A stretch of 46,234 bases of DNA. Source: JBOHUC01 sp050733935. GTDB taxonomy: Bacteria; Eisenbacteria; RBG-16-71-46; DASYSL01. Shown in pieces: positions 1 to 7,509 of this stretch. Where the stretch lies: positions 1 through 46,234 of the forward strand of contig JBOHUC010000128.1 in assembly GCA_050733935.1 (NCBI GenBank), read 5' to 3'. How positions within the stretch are numbered: position 1 is the stretch's first letter; every line of letters begins with the position of its first letter. Position numbers and translations under genes: made by a program. The notes under the pieces are model-generated. The model saw only the letters and a program-made list of their open reading frames with translations, was not told where the DNA came from and searched no databases.

Positions 1-1635
1 GGCGAGCACCGCGCGCCCGCCGGCCGCGAGCGCCCGAACGCGATCGGCCGCGCCCCCGAGGTCGACGCCCTCGGCCGCAAGAAACGCAGGATTTCCGACC
101 CGTACGATCGAGCCTTCGACTTCGGCCCGGACTCCTTTCCCTGGAATCGCGCGAAAGCCCGACGGCGTGCCGATCGGGATTCCGTCGCGCGTCGCCCTTC
201 GGACGAGCGCGCGCGCGAACGGATGCTCGCTCGGCGATTCGGCGGCCGCGGCGAGCGCGAGCACCTCTTCGGAGCCCGCGCCGTCCAGCGATTCGATCCC
301 GACGAGCTCGGGCCGGCCGGTCGTGAGCGTGCCCGTCTTGTCGAACACGATCGTGTCCACGCGGCCCGCGCGCTCGAGGGCCGCACCGTTTCGAATCAGG
401 ACACCGGCTTCCGCGCCGCGACCCATGGCCACCGCGATCGCCGTGGGCGTTGCGAGGCCGAGCGCGCACGGGCAGGCGATGATGAGGACCGCCACCGTCC
501 GGACGAGCGCGGCCCCCGGCTCGAACACGAGCCACGCGACGAGCGTGACGAGCGCAATCGCGAGAACGATCGGAACGAACACGGCAGCGACGCGGTCCGC
601 GAGCGCCTGAATGGGCGCGCGCGATCCCTGGGCCTCGCGCACGTAGCGGATGACCCGGGCGAGAGCCGTCTCCGAGCCGACGCGAAGCGCGCGCGCCCGG
701 AGCGCGCCCTCCTGATTGATCGACCCGCACGAAAGCGGACTGCCCGGGGCCTTTTCGACCGGGAGGCTCTCGCCCGTGAGCCACGACTCGTCGACCGTCG
801 AATGTCCCTCGAGCACGACGCCGTCGACCGGAACGCGGTCCCCGGGCCGGAGCTGGAACACGTCCCCCGCCACGACTTCGGAGACCGCGACGTCGAGCGC
901 CTGACCATCGCGCTCGATCCGGGCGCGCTCGGGGCGGAACGAGAGGAGCGCGCGCAGCGCGTCGCCCGTGCGAAACCGGGCGCGCGCCTCGAGCCACTTT
1001 CCGAGCAGCACGAGGGCCAGGATCGCCGTCGAAGTGTCGAAGTACGTTCCCGCCGGGAAACCGGCGCGCGCGGCAGTCCCGGGAAGAAGCGTGACGAAAG
1101 AGCTGTACGCCCACGCCGCGGTCGTGCCGATCGCGATGAGGGTGTTCATGTCCGCCGTCCGATGCCTGAGCGCCGTGAACGCGCCGCGATAAAAGCGTGC
1201 GCCGGCGAGGATCTGGACCGGTGTCGCGAGGAAGAACATGAGGAGGTCGAGAGCGCGCGCGTTCACGCGATCGTGACCGAGGACCATCGGGAGGAACCCG
1301 AGCGCCATGACGACGGCCGCCGAAGCGCCGGCGAACACGAGGAGGCGCGTGAGCGATCGCATCTCGCGCGTGCGCGCAGCGAGCACGGCGGGGTCCTCGC
1401 CCGGGATCCCCTTGTCCACGACCGGAGCGAGCGCTTCGTATCCGGCCTCGGAGACCGCGCGCCGTAGCGCATCCACCGGAGTCCCCGGAGCAGCCACAAC
1501 GGTGGCTTCCTCGGTCGCGAGGTTCACTTCGGCCGAGAGGACACCGGGGACGGTGGCGAGCGCGTGGCGGACGGTGCCGACGCAGCCCGCGCAGGTCATC
1601 CCCCGGATCGGGAGGATCGTGGTTTCTGGGCTCAT
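1..1635 (-). CDS. copA: Copper-translocating P1B-type ATPase, C-terminus cut by window edge
   Basis: ATP-driven export of Cu(I) across the inner membrane. The visible 545 residues run from an ATG at 1635 to the window edge. They carry an N-terminal heavy-metal-associated domain with MTCAGC (Cys15, Cys18), membrane helices from about residue 97, the actuator loop TGES (287-290), the transmembrane metal site CPC (388-390), the phosphorylated Asp432 in DKTGT and the P1B-specific SEHP (469-472, His471). CPC with a single N-terminal CxxC domain is characteristic of P1B-1 copper pumps; silver is an alternative substrate. The ATP-binding GDGxND region and the last helices lie outside the window. It follows lysA on the same strand after 106 bases. 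No copper-responsive regulator or chaperone is visible on this side. Confidence 0.95.
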   Translation of the reverse strand, partial: MSPETTILPIRGMTCAGCVGTVRHALATVPGVLSAEVNLATEEATVVAAPGTPVDALRRAVSEAGYEALAPVVDKGIPGEDPAVLAARTREMRSLTRLLVFAGASAAVVMALGFLPMVLGHDRVNARALDLLMFFLATPVQILAGARFYRGAFTALRHRTADMNTLIAIGTTAAWAYSSFVTLLPGTAARAGFPAGTYFDTSTAILALVLLGKWLEARARFRTGDALRALLSFRPERARIERDGQALDVAVSEVVAGDVFQLRPGDRVPVDGVVLEGHSTVDESWLTGESLPVEKAPGSPLSCGSINQEGALRARALRVGSETALARVIRYVREAQGSRAPIQALADRVAAVFVPIVLAIALVTLVAWLVFEPGAALVRTVAVLIIACPCALGLATPTAIAVAMGRGAEAGVLIRNGAALERAGRVDTIVFDKTGTLTTGRPELVGIESLDGAGSEEVLALAAAAESPSEHPFARALVRRATRDGIPIGTPSGFRAIPGKGVRAEVEGSIVRVGNPAFLAAEGVDLGGAADRVRALAAGGRAVLA

Positions 1636-1741
1636 CTCAGTCGTTTAGATGCGGGGTGCTCACGAAAATGAGGATGATCGGTCAACCCGCGAAGGGACAG
1701 TCATTTCGAGAGTTTCTCAAAGAAACCACGCAAAGCCCGCG

Positions 1742-3028
1742 TCACAAGCGCTCGTCGACCGCGAGGCGGGCGAGGTCCGCGACCGTCTCCCCCCGGCGGA
1801 CGAGCCGCATCCCACCGTCCTCGACCAGCACCTCGGGGAGCCTCGGCCGGCCGTTGTAATTCGAGCTCATCGTGTAGCCGTACGCCCCGGCGTCGAGGAT
1901 CGCCACGCCGTCGCCCGGATGGAGGAGCGGGAGCTCCCGACCGCGCGCAAGCGTGTCCCCGCTCTCGCAGATCGGGCCCACGACGTCGGCGGTGATGTGC
2001 TCGCGGCCGCGCGCGGGCTCGGCGAGCGGAAGCACGCGATGGAACGCGTCGTAGAGCGAAGGCCGCAGGAGATCGTTCATCCCGATGTCGAGCACGACGA
2101 ACGTGCGGGCGGGGCCGCGCTTAACGTCGAGCACGCGGCCGACGAGGGCTCCTGCGTCGCCGACCAGGTATCGCCCGGGCTCGACGAGCGCGAAGAGTCC
2201 GCGCGCGCCGATCTTGTCGGCGACAAGCTTGCCGTACGCCGCGACCGGGAACGTGGCGCCCCGGCCTTCGTAGTCGATCCCGAACCCGCCGCCCAGGTCG
2301 AGGAGCTCGAGCGGCGCGCCTGCGGCCCGGCCGGCATCGAGAATCTCGATCGCCTCGTCGAGCGCCGCGGTGAGCGGCGCGAGATCCAATAGCTGCGATC
2401 CGATGTGGACGTGCAGGCCCGCGACGCGGACGTGCGGGACCTCGCGCGTGCGCGCGCACGCGGAGAGCGCCTCGATCGGAGTCATTCCGAACTTGCTCTC
2501 GCGGAGACCGGTCGCGATGTAGGGATGCGTGTGCGGATCGACGTCCGGGTTCACGCGCAACGAAACCCGCTGCACGCGACCCCGGCGTTCGGCGATCGCA
2601 TCGAGCCGCGCGAGCTCGGCCGGGCTGTCGACGCTCACGATCCCGATGCCGGCCGCGACCGCCTGATCGAGCTCGGCTGCGGTCTTTCCGTTTCCGTTCA
2701 GGACCAGATGCGCGGGATCGAAGCCGGCCTCGAGCGCGAGCACGAGCTCCCCGGCCGAGGACACTTCGGCCCCCAGGCCGTGCGTGCGCGCCCGGCGGAG
2801 CAGCGAGGGATTCGTGTTCGCTTTGACGGCGTAGCAGACGCGGGCGCCCGAGGCGGGGAAGGCGCGCGTGAGCGCGAGCGCGTTCTCGTCGAAGCGTGCG
2901 GCGTCGTACACGTACGCGCTCCCGACGCGGGCGAGAACGTCCTCGAGCGCCACCCCCGAGGCCGACAGCCGTCCCTCCACGTACCTGAATCCCGTGCTCG
3001 TCACTCCCTGGAGCCCCGCCGCATTCAT
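1742..3028 (-). CDS. lysA: Diaminopimelate decarboxylase
   Basis: PLP-dependent enzyme (fold type III) converting meso-diaminopimelate to L-lysine, the last step of lysine synthesis in the cytosol. The 428-residue length is normal. Visible landmarks are the PLP lysine Lys69 in YAVKAN, HIGSQ (208-212), the glycine-rich phosphate loop near 246-250 (GGGFG), EPGR (283-286) and the C-terminal CESGD (354-358), whose Cys354 comes from the partner subunit in the homodimer. The ATG at 3028 has a purine-rich GGGAGG just upstream. Diaminopimelate epimerase or dapA are not adjacent. The start lies 68 bases from the divergent haem-type lipoprotein. The related ornithine/arginine decarboxylases lack this CESGD context, so the assignment is firm. 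Confidence 0.95.
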   Translation of the reverse strand: MNAAGLQGVTSTGFRYVEGRLSASGVALEDVLARVGSAYVYDAARFDENALALTRAFPASGARVCYAVKANTNPSLLRRARTHGLGAEVSSAGELVLALEAGFDPAHLVLNGNGKTAAELDQAVAAGIGIVSVDSPAELARLDAIAERRGRVQRVSLRVNPDVDPHTHPYIATGLRESKFGMTPIEALSACARTREVPHVRVAGLHVHIGSQLLDLAPLTAALDEAIEILDAGRAAGAPLELLDLGGGFGIDYEGRGATFPVAAYGKLVADKIGARGLFALVEPGRYLVGDAGALVGRVLDVKRGPARTFVVLDIGMNDLLRPSLYDAFHRVLPLAEPARGREHITADVVGPICESGDTLARGRELPLLHPGDGVAILDAGAYGYTMSSNYNGRPRLPEVLVEDGGMRLVRRGETVADLARLAVDERL

Positions 3029-3064
3029 GGTCCCTCCCTGCCTCCATCCCTCCGAATCGCTCGA

Positions 3065-3093
3065 TTGACAGTCTGTACGCCGATTTCTACCAT
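3065..3093 (+). promoter_or_regulatory. Sigma70-like promoter with start codon at the expected +1 region
   Basis: TTGACA at 3065-3070, a 17-base spacer and TACCAT at 3088-3093. Transcription would begin near 3100, only about three bases before the ATG at 3103 and after the GTG at 3097. This favours the ATG and suggests a leaderless or nearly leaderless message; no Shine-Dalgarno is present. Confidence 0.6.
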
Positions 3094-3102
3094 ACGGTGA
3101 CG

Positions 3103-3594
3103 ATGCGCGCTCGCTCCCTCCTCGCCGCCCTGGCCGTTCCTTTCCTCCTGGCCACCGGCTGCACCGAAAAGGTCGTCGAGCCCCCTCCCCCGTCGCCGAT
3201 CGTCGAGTTCGAGGTTCCCGACAGCATCCAGTCCATCTTCGCCGCGAACTGCTTCGGAAGCTTCTGCCACAACTCGGCGCTCCCCGCGGGCGATCAGAGC
3301 CTCGCCGACGCGCGCACGTCCTGGCTCAACATCGTGGACGTGGCCTCGACGGAGAAGCCCGAGTTCAAGCGGATCGCTCCCGGAGACAGCGCGAACAGCT
3401 ACATGGTCATGAAGCTCCGCGGGGATTCGCGGATCATCGGCGGCCGGATGCCGCTCGGCCGGCCGGGAGGGCTCGATCCGGTACTGATCCTCCGGATCGC
3501 CTCCTGGGCAGAGCAGGGTGCGCCCGGAACGCCGATCACGGCAATCGCGGCGCATCAGCCTTCGGACTTTTCGACCTCGACGAAAGTGGAGTAG
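3103..3594 (+). CDS. Lipoprotein with cytochrome c-like CX4CH domain
   Basis: Small exported lipoprotein of 163 residues. A signal peptide ends in the lipobox LATGC (lipidated Cys20) and is followed by a proline linker. The rest resembles single-haem cytochrome c-like domains of environmental bacteria: Cys50-FGSF-Cys55-His56, a CX4CH variant of CXXCH, then a conserved SYMVMKL stretch and RMPLG with Met116 as a possible distal ligand. It probably sits in the outer or inner membrane facing the periplasm and may carry electrons. Haem attachment to CX4CH is known in some multihaem cytochromes but is not certain here. An in-frame GTG at 3097 is the longer alternative start, disfavoured by the promoter position. 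The last 40 bases overlap the convergent molybdopterin oxidoreductase gene. Confidence 0.7.
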   Translation: MRARSLLAALAVPFLLATGCTEKVVEPPPPSPIVEFEVPDSIQSIFAANCFGSFCHNSALPAGDQSLADARTSWLNIVDVASTEKPEFKRIAPGDSANSYMVMKLRGDSRIIGGRMPLGRPGGLDPVLILRIASWAEQGAPGTPITAIAAHQPSDFSTSTKVE

Positions 3595-5717
3595 AACGTG
3601 GCGCCGGCGCCCGCGTCGGTGAGGCGCTGCGAGGTCGTCTGGTTCGCGTTCCGGCCGTCCGCCGTATAGCGCGACCACCATCCGCGATAGGTCGCGACCA
3701 CACCCGGGCCCGTGAGTTCGCCGACTTCGGCGACGGCGACCCATTCCCCGCGATCGTTCCAGACCCGTACGCGGTCTCCGCTCGTGATCCCGCGCGCGGA
3801 CGCGTCCGCGGGAGAGAGGTAGAGGAGCGGCCCCTTCTGCATCCTCCGGCCGCGCTCGTTTTCGACCATCGAGGAATTGATGAAGTAGCGCGAGGCCGGG
3901 CTCACGAAGTGGAGCGGCCAGCGGGCGCGCTCCGCCGCGACCTCGGGGTCGGCGTCCTCGGCCGTGAGCGCGCCGAGCACCGGATCGACGCCGGCCGTCT
4001 TCATGAGGCTCGAGACGAATTCGACCTTCTTCGAAGGCGTGTCGAAGTGGCCGTCGAGGAACGGCGTGTAGACCGGAAACCGCGGATCCTGCGGCGTGAG
4101 CGGGACGCTCCGCTCGGCCTCGAGCCGCTCGAGCGTGATGCCCGCAAGGCGCGGGTTCTGCGGATTGTCGAGTGCGATCCGGACCAGGTCCTCGAACGAC
4201 TCGTCGAAGCACGGATCGGTGATCCCCATCCGCTTCGCGAGCTCGCGGAACAAGTCGAGGAGCGGACGGCACTCGCCGGGCGCGGGGACCGCCGGGCGGT
4301 TGAGCTGCATGTGGTAGTGCCCGTACGCGTAGTGCAGATCCGAGTGCTCCATTTGCATCGTCGAAGGCAGGAGCACGTCCGCGTAGCGGGCGGTGTCCGT
4401 CGGGAACTGCTCGTGGACGACCGTGAACAGATCCTCGCGCGCGAGCCCCTCGTGCACGCGCCTCTGATCCGGATTCGAAGCGGCCGGGTTCGCGGAATAG
4501 ACGAAGAGCGCCATGACGCGCGGCTCGTCCATCGACAGAAGCGCCTCCCCGAGACGTGTCATGTTGATGCTGCGCGTCGGGTGCGGTTCGAGATCGAGCC
4601 TCAGCATCTGCTTTCGGTTGAGCGCGAATCCCGCCGACGTCGAAAGCCGCGCCCCGCCTCCGGGACGGGCCCAGTCTCCGACGAGCGAAGGAAGGAGCGC
4701 GACCGCGCGCACCATCGTCGCTCCGTTCGCATGCCGGTTGAGTCCGTAGTTGAGTCGGACGAGCGCGGGACGGGACTCCGGGGCGGCATAGAGTGCCGCG
4801 AAGCGGCGAATCTCGTCCGCCGGCACTCCGGTGAGCAGAGCCGCCCGTTCCGGAGGACACGTGGCCGCGCGCTCGCGGTAGTCCTCCCAGCCGAGCGCGT
4901 GCGCATCGAGCCAGGCCTCGTCGTGCCAGCCGTGAGCGAAGATCTCGTGCGCGACCGAAAGCGCGAACGCCGCGTCCGTCCCGGGCCGGATCCGGATGTG
5001 CCAGTCGGCGCGCTCGGCCGTGGGAGTGAGGAGCGGATCGATCACGACGAGCTTCGCTCCCGCCGCGCGCGCCTCCTCGATGAACGGCCAGTCGTGGATC
5101 GACGTCGCAAGGACGTTCGCCCCCCACAGGACGACGAGGCGCGTGAGGGGAATCGATTCGGGCGGCGGGCCCTGATTCGACCCGTAACACGACCAGAAGC
5201 CGGCCGCGCCGGCGGTCGCGCAAATCGTCTCTTCGAGACGCGACGCACCGAGCGCGTGGAAGAAGCGGCGGTCGAGCGTTCCGTTATTGATCACGCCCAT
5301 CGTACCCGCGTAGCGGTACGGAAGAATCGCCTGCCCGCCGTGGCGCTCTTTCACTTCGGTGAGCCGCTTCGCGACCAGGTCGAGCGCCTCGTCCCAGCTC
5401 GCGCGGCGGAACGTTCCGCTGCCCTTGGGACCGGTGCGGATTTGCGGATGGAGGAGACGCTCCGGGTGGTTCAAGCGCTCCGCGTAGCGATTCACCTTGT
5501 TGCACAGGAATCCGCGCGTGACCGGATGCGAGGGGTCGCCGTGCACGCGGACGACCTTCTCGCCTTCGACCTCGACCAGGACGGCGCAGGTATCCGGGCA
5601 GTCGTGCGGACAGACGCCCTTCGCGGTGCGGCGAGCGGCCCCGGTCGCGGGGCGTTCGAGCGTTCCCGGAGCGGTGCCGGAGGCGGTATCGGCGGGCGCG
5701 GCAAGCGGCGGAGTCAT
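3555..5717 (-). CDS. Molybdopterin-dependent oxidoreductase, single catalytic subunit
   Basis: Member of the DMSO-reductase superfamily (COG0243-type), using a bis-molybdopterin guanine dinucleotide cofactor for an oxygen-atom or two-electron transfer. Of 720 residues, the N-terminus holds a [4Fe-4S] site Cys36-X3-Cys40-X3-Cys44-X27-Cys72, followed by the molybdopterin folds; Cys166 in TICATAG is a candidate Mo ligand. The C-terminal part (from about 610) is the dinucleotide-binding barrel. There is no Tat signal, so a cytosolic enzyme is likely. No iron-sulfur or membrane subunit is adjacent, so formate, nitrate and S- or N-oxide substrates cannot be distinguished. It lies 32 bases behind mobA, which makes its cofactor nucleotide. 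The ATG at 5717 lacks a clear Shine-Dalgarno and gives a roughly 30-residue Ala/Pro-rich extension before the first cysteine. Confidence 0.88.
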   Translation of the reverse strand: MTPPLAAPADTASGTAPGTLERPATGAARRTAKGVCPHDCPDTCAVLVEVEGEKVVRVHGDPSHPVTRGFLCNKVNRYAERLNHPERLLHPQIRTGPKGSGTFRRASWDEALDLVAKRLTEVKERHGGQAILPYRYAGTMGVINNGTLDRRFFHALGASRLEETICATAGAAGFWSCYGSNQGPPPESIPLTRLVVLWGANVLATSIHDWPFIEEARAAGAKLVVIDPLLTPTAERADWHIRIRPGTDAAFALSVAHEIFAHGWHDEAWLDAHALGWEDYRERAATCPPERAALLTGVPADEIRRFAALYAAPESRPALVRLNYGLNRHANGATMVRAVALLPSLVGDWARPGGGARLSTSAGFALNRKQMLRLDLEPHPTRSINMTRLGEALLSMDEPRVMALFVYSANPAASNPDQRRVHEGLAREDLFTVVHEQFPTDTARYADVLLPSTMQMEHSDLHYAYGHYHMQLNRPAVPAPGECRPLLDLFRELAKRMGITDPCFDESFEDLVRIALDNPQNPRLAGITLERLEAERSVPLTPQDPRFPVYTPFLDGHFDTPSKKVEFVSSLMKTAGVDPVLGALTAEDADPEVAAERARWPLHFVSPASRYFINSSMVENERGRRMQKGPLLYLSPADASARGITSGDRVRVWNDRGEWVAVAEVGELTGPGVVATYRGWWSRYTADGRNANQTTSQRLTDAGAGATFYSTFVEVEKSEG

Positions 5718-5749
5718 GGCGCGAAGAGCTTACGCTCGGCGGGCTTGCG

Positions 5750-6406
5750 CTACAACCGGGGACCGCGAAGGCGCGCCTCGGCGCGCACCCAGTCCTCCGT
5801 CGTGTTCAGGCTCTCGAGGGTCGCGGCCCCGCCGGGCCAGACGTCTTCCTTCGTCGCGTCGAGCAGCGTGAGGCGTCCGCCGATCTCCGAGATCGCGCGA
5901 TGGACGGCGCGCTCGCCGCGGTTCCAGGCCGCGCGCAGGACGGGCGCGCAGTAGACGGGTCGATACGCGCCGACGAGCGGCTCGATTCCGCGTGGTGTGC
6001 GGGGCAGGACCGCCGCAGGCGGAACGGCCATGCGCGTGCCGTCCGGTCCGTCAACCGGAGAGAGAGCTGCGACGAGCCGATCGAAATGGACGGAACGGAT
6101 GTCCGGAAGATCGACCGCGAGAACGAGCGCGACCTCCGCTCCCGCCGCGGCCGCGCGCTCGAGGCCCGGCACGAGCCCCGCGAGCGGCCCGGCCTCGTAC
6201 GCGAGATCATCGACCCGATCCCACTGGCCGAGCGGAAGCGGAAACGATGGCGGCACCGCGACCCACAACCACTCGACGCGCGGAGCAAGGAGTGCCGCCG
6301 CACGCAGGAGGAGCGTGCTCCCGGCGAACGGGCGAAGCGCCTTCGGGCTGCCCGGCCCCAGTCTCGATCCCTTGCCGCCGGCAAGGAGAACACCCGCGTT
6401 CCTCAT
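5750..6406 (-). CDS. mobA: Molybdenum cofactor nucleotidyltransferase (MobA-like)
   Basis: Attaches a nucleotide, most likely GMP, to Mo-molybdopterin in the cytosol to make the form used by the downstream oxidoreductase. The 218-residue protein begins with the family P-loop-like LAGGKGSRLG (8-17), followed by the substrate lysine in PKAL, and has an acidic LAVDLPD metal-binding segment and GIEPLVGAYRP in the C-terminal half. The ATG at 6406 is chosen because it overlaps the yqeC stop in an ATGA, implying translational coupling; an upstream in-frame start would add ten residues. MocA (CMP transfer) belongs to the same superfamily and cannot be excluded, but the bis-MGD-type enzyme next door favours MobA. 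Confidence 0.85.
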   Translation of the reverse strand: MRNAGVLLAGGKGSRLGPGSPKALRPFAGSTLLLRAAALLAPRVEWLWVAVPPSFPLPLGQWDRVDDLAYEAGPLAGLVPGLERAAAAGAEVALVLAVDLPDIRSVHFDRLVAALSPVDGPDGTRMAVPPAAVLPRTPRGIEPLVGAYRPVYCAPVLRAAWNRGERAVHRAISEIGGRLTLLDATKEDVWPGGAATLESLNTTEDWVRAEARLRGPRL

Positions 6407-7179
6407 CCGCGTCCCGGACGTTTCGCCACCGTCCACTCTCCACGGCGAATGTCACCCCAGGCGACTTCGTTCACTCCGCGCTCGGCGAGCGCCTGAGCGA
6501 GCCGCTGCGCGACCGCCTGGCGCACCGGGCGATCCGCTTTGTTGAGGAACACGAAATAGCGCCCGCCGGGCGGGACGCTGGCGCGATAACCGGCGGGATC
6601 GGAGAGCGCCATGAGGAACGCTTCGTCCTCGAGCCGCTCGCCCGGTGTCATGCCCCAGCGCACCGCGAAGAGCTCGCTCCGATGCACGGTGTCGGCCGAG
6701 AGCTCGGCGCCCCACACGTCGACCCCCGCAATCGCGAGCACGAGCTCGGTGTCGAGCGGCACGACGGGCTCGCCGTCCTGGTGGGCCTTCAAGGAGCGCC
6801 CGCGCGAGCCGTCCGCCTTGAGAAGGAGGAGATCCGCCCCCGATTGCTCGAAGAGCGGACCGATCTCATCCGGATGGAGCGACTCGAGCACATCCGGGCG
6901 CTCGCCGCGCCGTCCGACCACGAGCAGCTCGCCACCGAGAAAGCTTAGCGGCGGCCACGCGCTGCGCGCTGGAGGCAGAGCCACCGTGCGCACGCCGGGC
7001 ACGCCGCGCTCCTCGTGATCGGCGATGCGCGTCGTCGGCACGATGAGCGGACGACCACCCGCGAGCGCCCACTCCGCACCGAGCGACATGAGCAGCGTCA
7101 TCTTTCCGCCGCCGCCGATCACGGCGACACGCATGCCGCGCGTGATGCGAAGCACGTCACTCAGCGAACGGGAAGCCAT
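6403..7179 (-). CDS. yqeC: YqeC-family molybdenum/selenium cofactor protein
   Basis: YqeC proteins are putative NTP-binding accessory factors linked to selenium-dependent molybdenum hydroxylases; their biochemistry is unsettled. The 258-residue protein shows the family hallmarks: an N-terminal glycine-rich loop GGGGKMT (22-28), the ADGSRGR block (122-128) followed by LKAH and EPVVP, and a GVDVWGAELSADTVHRSE-like region. Two deviations are visible: the family's GK-T-T loop reads K-M-T (Met27), and the residue before ADG is Lys121 where most members have Glu. The start at 7179 fits the family N-terminus; an in-frame ATG at 7251 would add 24 unconserved residues. It is first in the yqeC-mobA-oxidoreductase unit, sharing an ATGA with mobA. 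No selD or selenocysteine gene is in the window. Confidence 0.78.
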   Translation of the reverse strand: MASRSLSDVLRITRGMRVAVIGGGGKMTLLMSLGAEWALAGGRPLIVPTTRIADHEERGVPGVRTVALPPARSAWPPLSFLGGELLVVGRRGERPDVLESLHPDEIGPLFEQSGADLLLLKADGSRGRSLKAHQDGEPVVPLDTELVLAIAGVDVWGAELSADTVHRSELFAVRWGMTPGERLEDEAFLMALSDPAGYRASVPPGGRYFVFLNKADRPVRQAVAQRLAQALAERGVNEVAWGDIRRGEWTVAKRPGRG

Positions 7180-7509
7180 GCGCGCATGCTGCCACACCGA
7201 GGCGCGAGCACCAAGACGCGATTTGCAAGGGCCGGACATCTGCGTTGACACAAATATGAATCACGGGTTTGTGGTGAGCAGTGTAGCGTTTTTCTTCGAG
7301 GCGATTGCAGGTCCCCCAAGTCCCCCTCGCCTCACGGTAGCGCACACGCGTCGTCCGAACGGCCCGTCTCCTCCGTGCGGAGTCTGCGCGCCACGCACAT
7401 CCCATGATCGGTCCGACCGCCGCTTCGGCGGCGGCGTAGGACATTCGTGGCGTCAGCGGAGGGCCCTTTTGTGCCTTCCCGCACACTGCTCCCTGAAACG
7501 GAGGCGGCC
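7180..7509. other. 330-base divergent intergenic region
   Basis: Lies between yqeC (leftward) and the first giant paralog (rightward). It holds a lone TTGACA at 7245-7250 without a convincing -10, a UUCG-capped hairpin at 7417-7434, and a GGAGG at 7500-7504 five bases before the ATG at 7510. No conserved open frame is apparent. An in-frame start at 7447 would put a non-signal-like 21-residue segment before the signal peptide and is not favoured. Confidence 0.6.
7417..7434 (+). promoter_or_regulatory. UUCG-tetraloop hairpin in leader of giant paralog 1
   Basis: A perfect 7-bp GC stem (7417-7423 with 7428-7434) encloses TTCG. No T-run follows, so it is not a standard intrinsic terminator. About 75 bases separate it from the start codon. 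It may stabilise the 5' leader or act in attenuation; no function is shown by the sequence. Confidence 0.4.

Noticed and set aside
1712..1726. Six-base inverted repeat GTTTCT-CAA-AGAAAC downstream of lysA
   Set aside because: Too weak and AT-rich for a terminator in this genome, with no T-run; probably chance.
2121..3047. Arg-rich reverse frame within lysA
   Set aside because: Out-of-frame shadow of a full-length LysA.
3909..5954. Forward open frame opposite the molybdopterin oxidoreductase
   Set aside because: Shadow of a gene with clear iron-sulfur and cofactor motifs.
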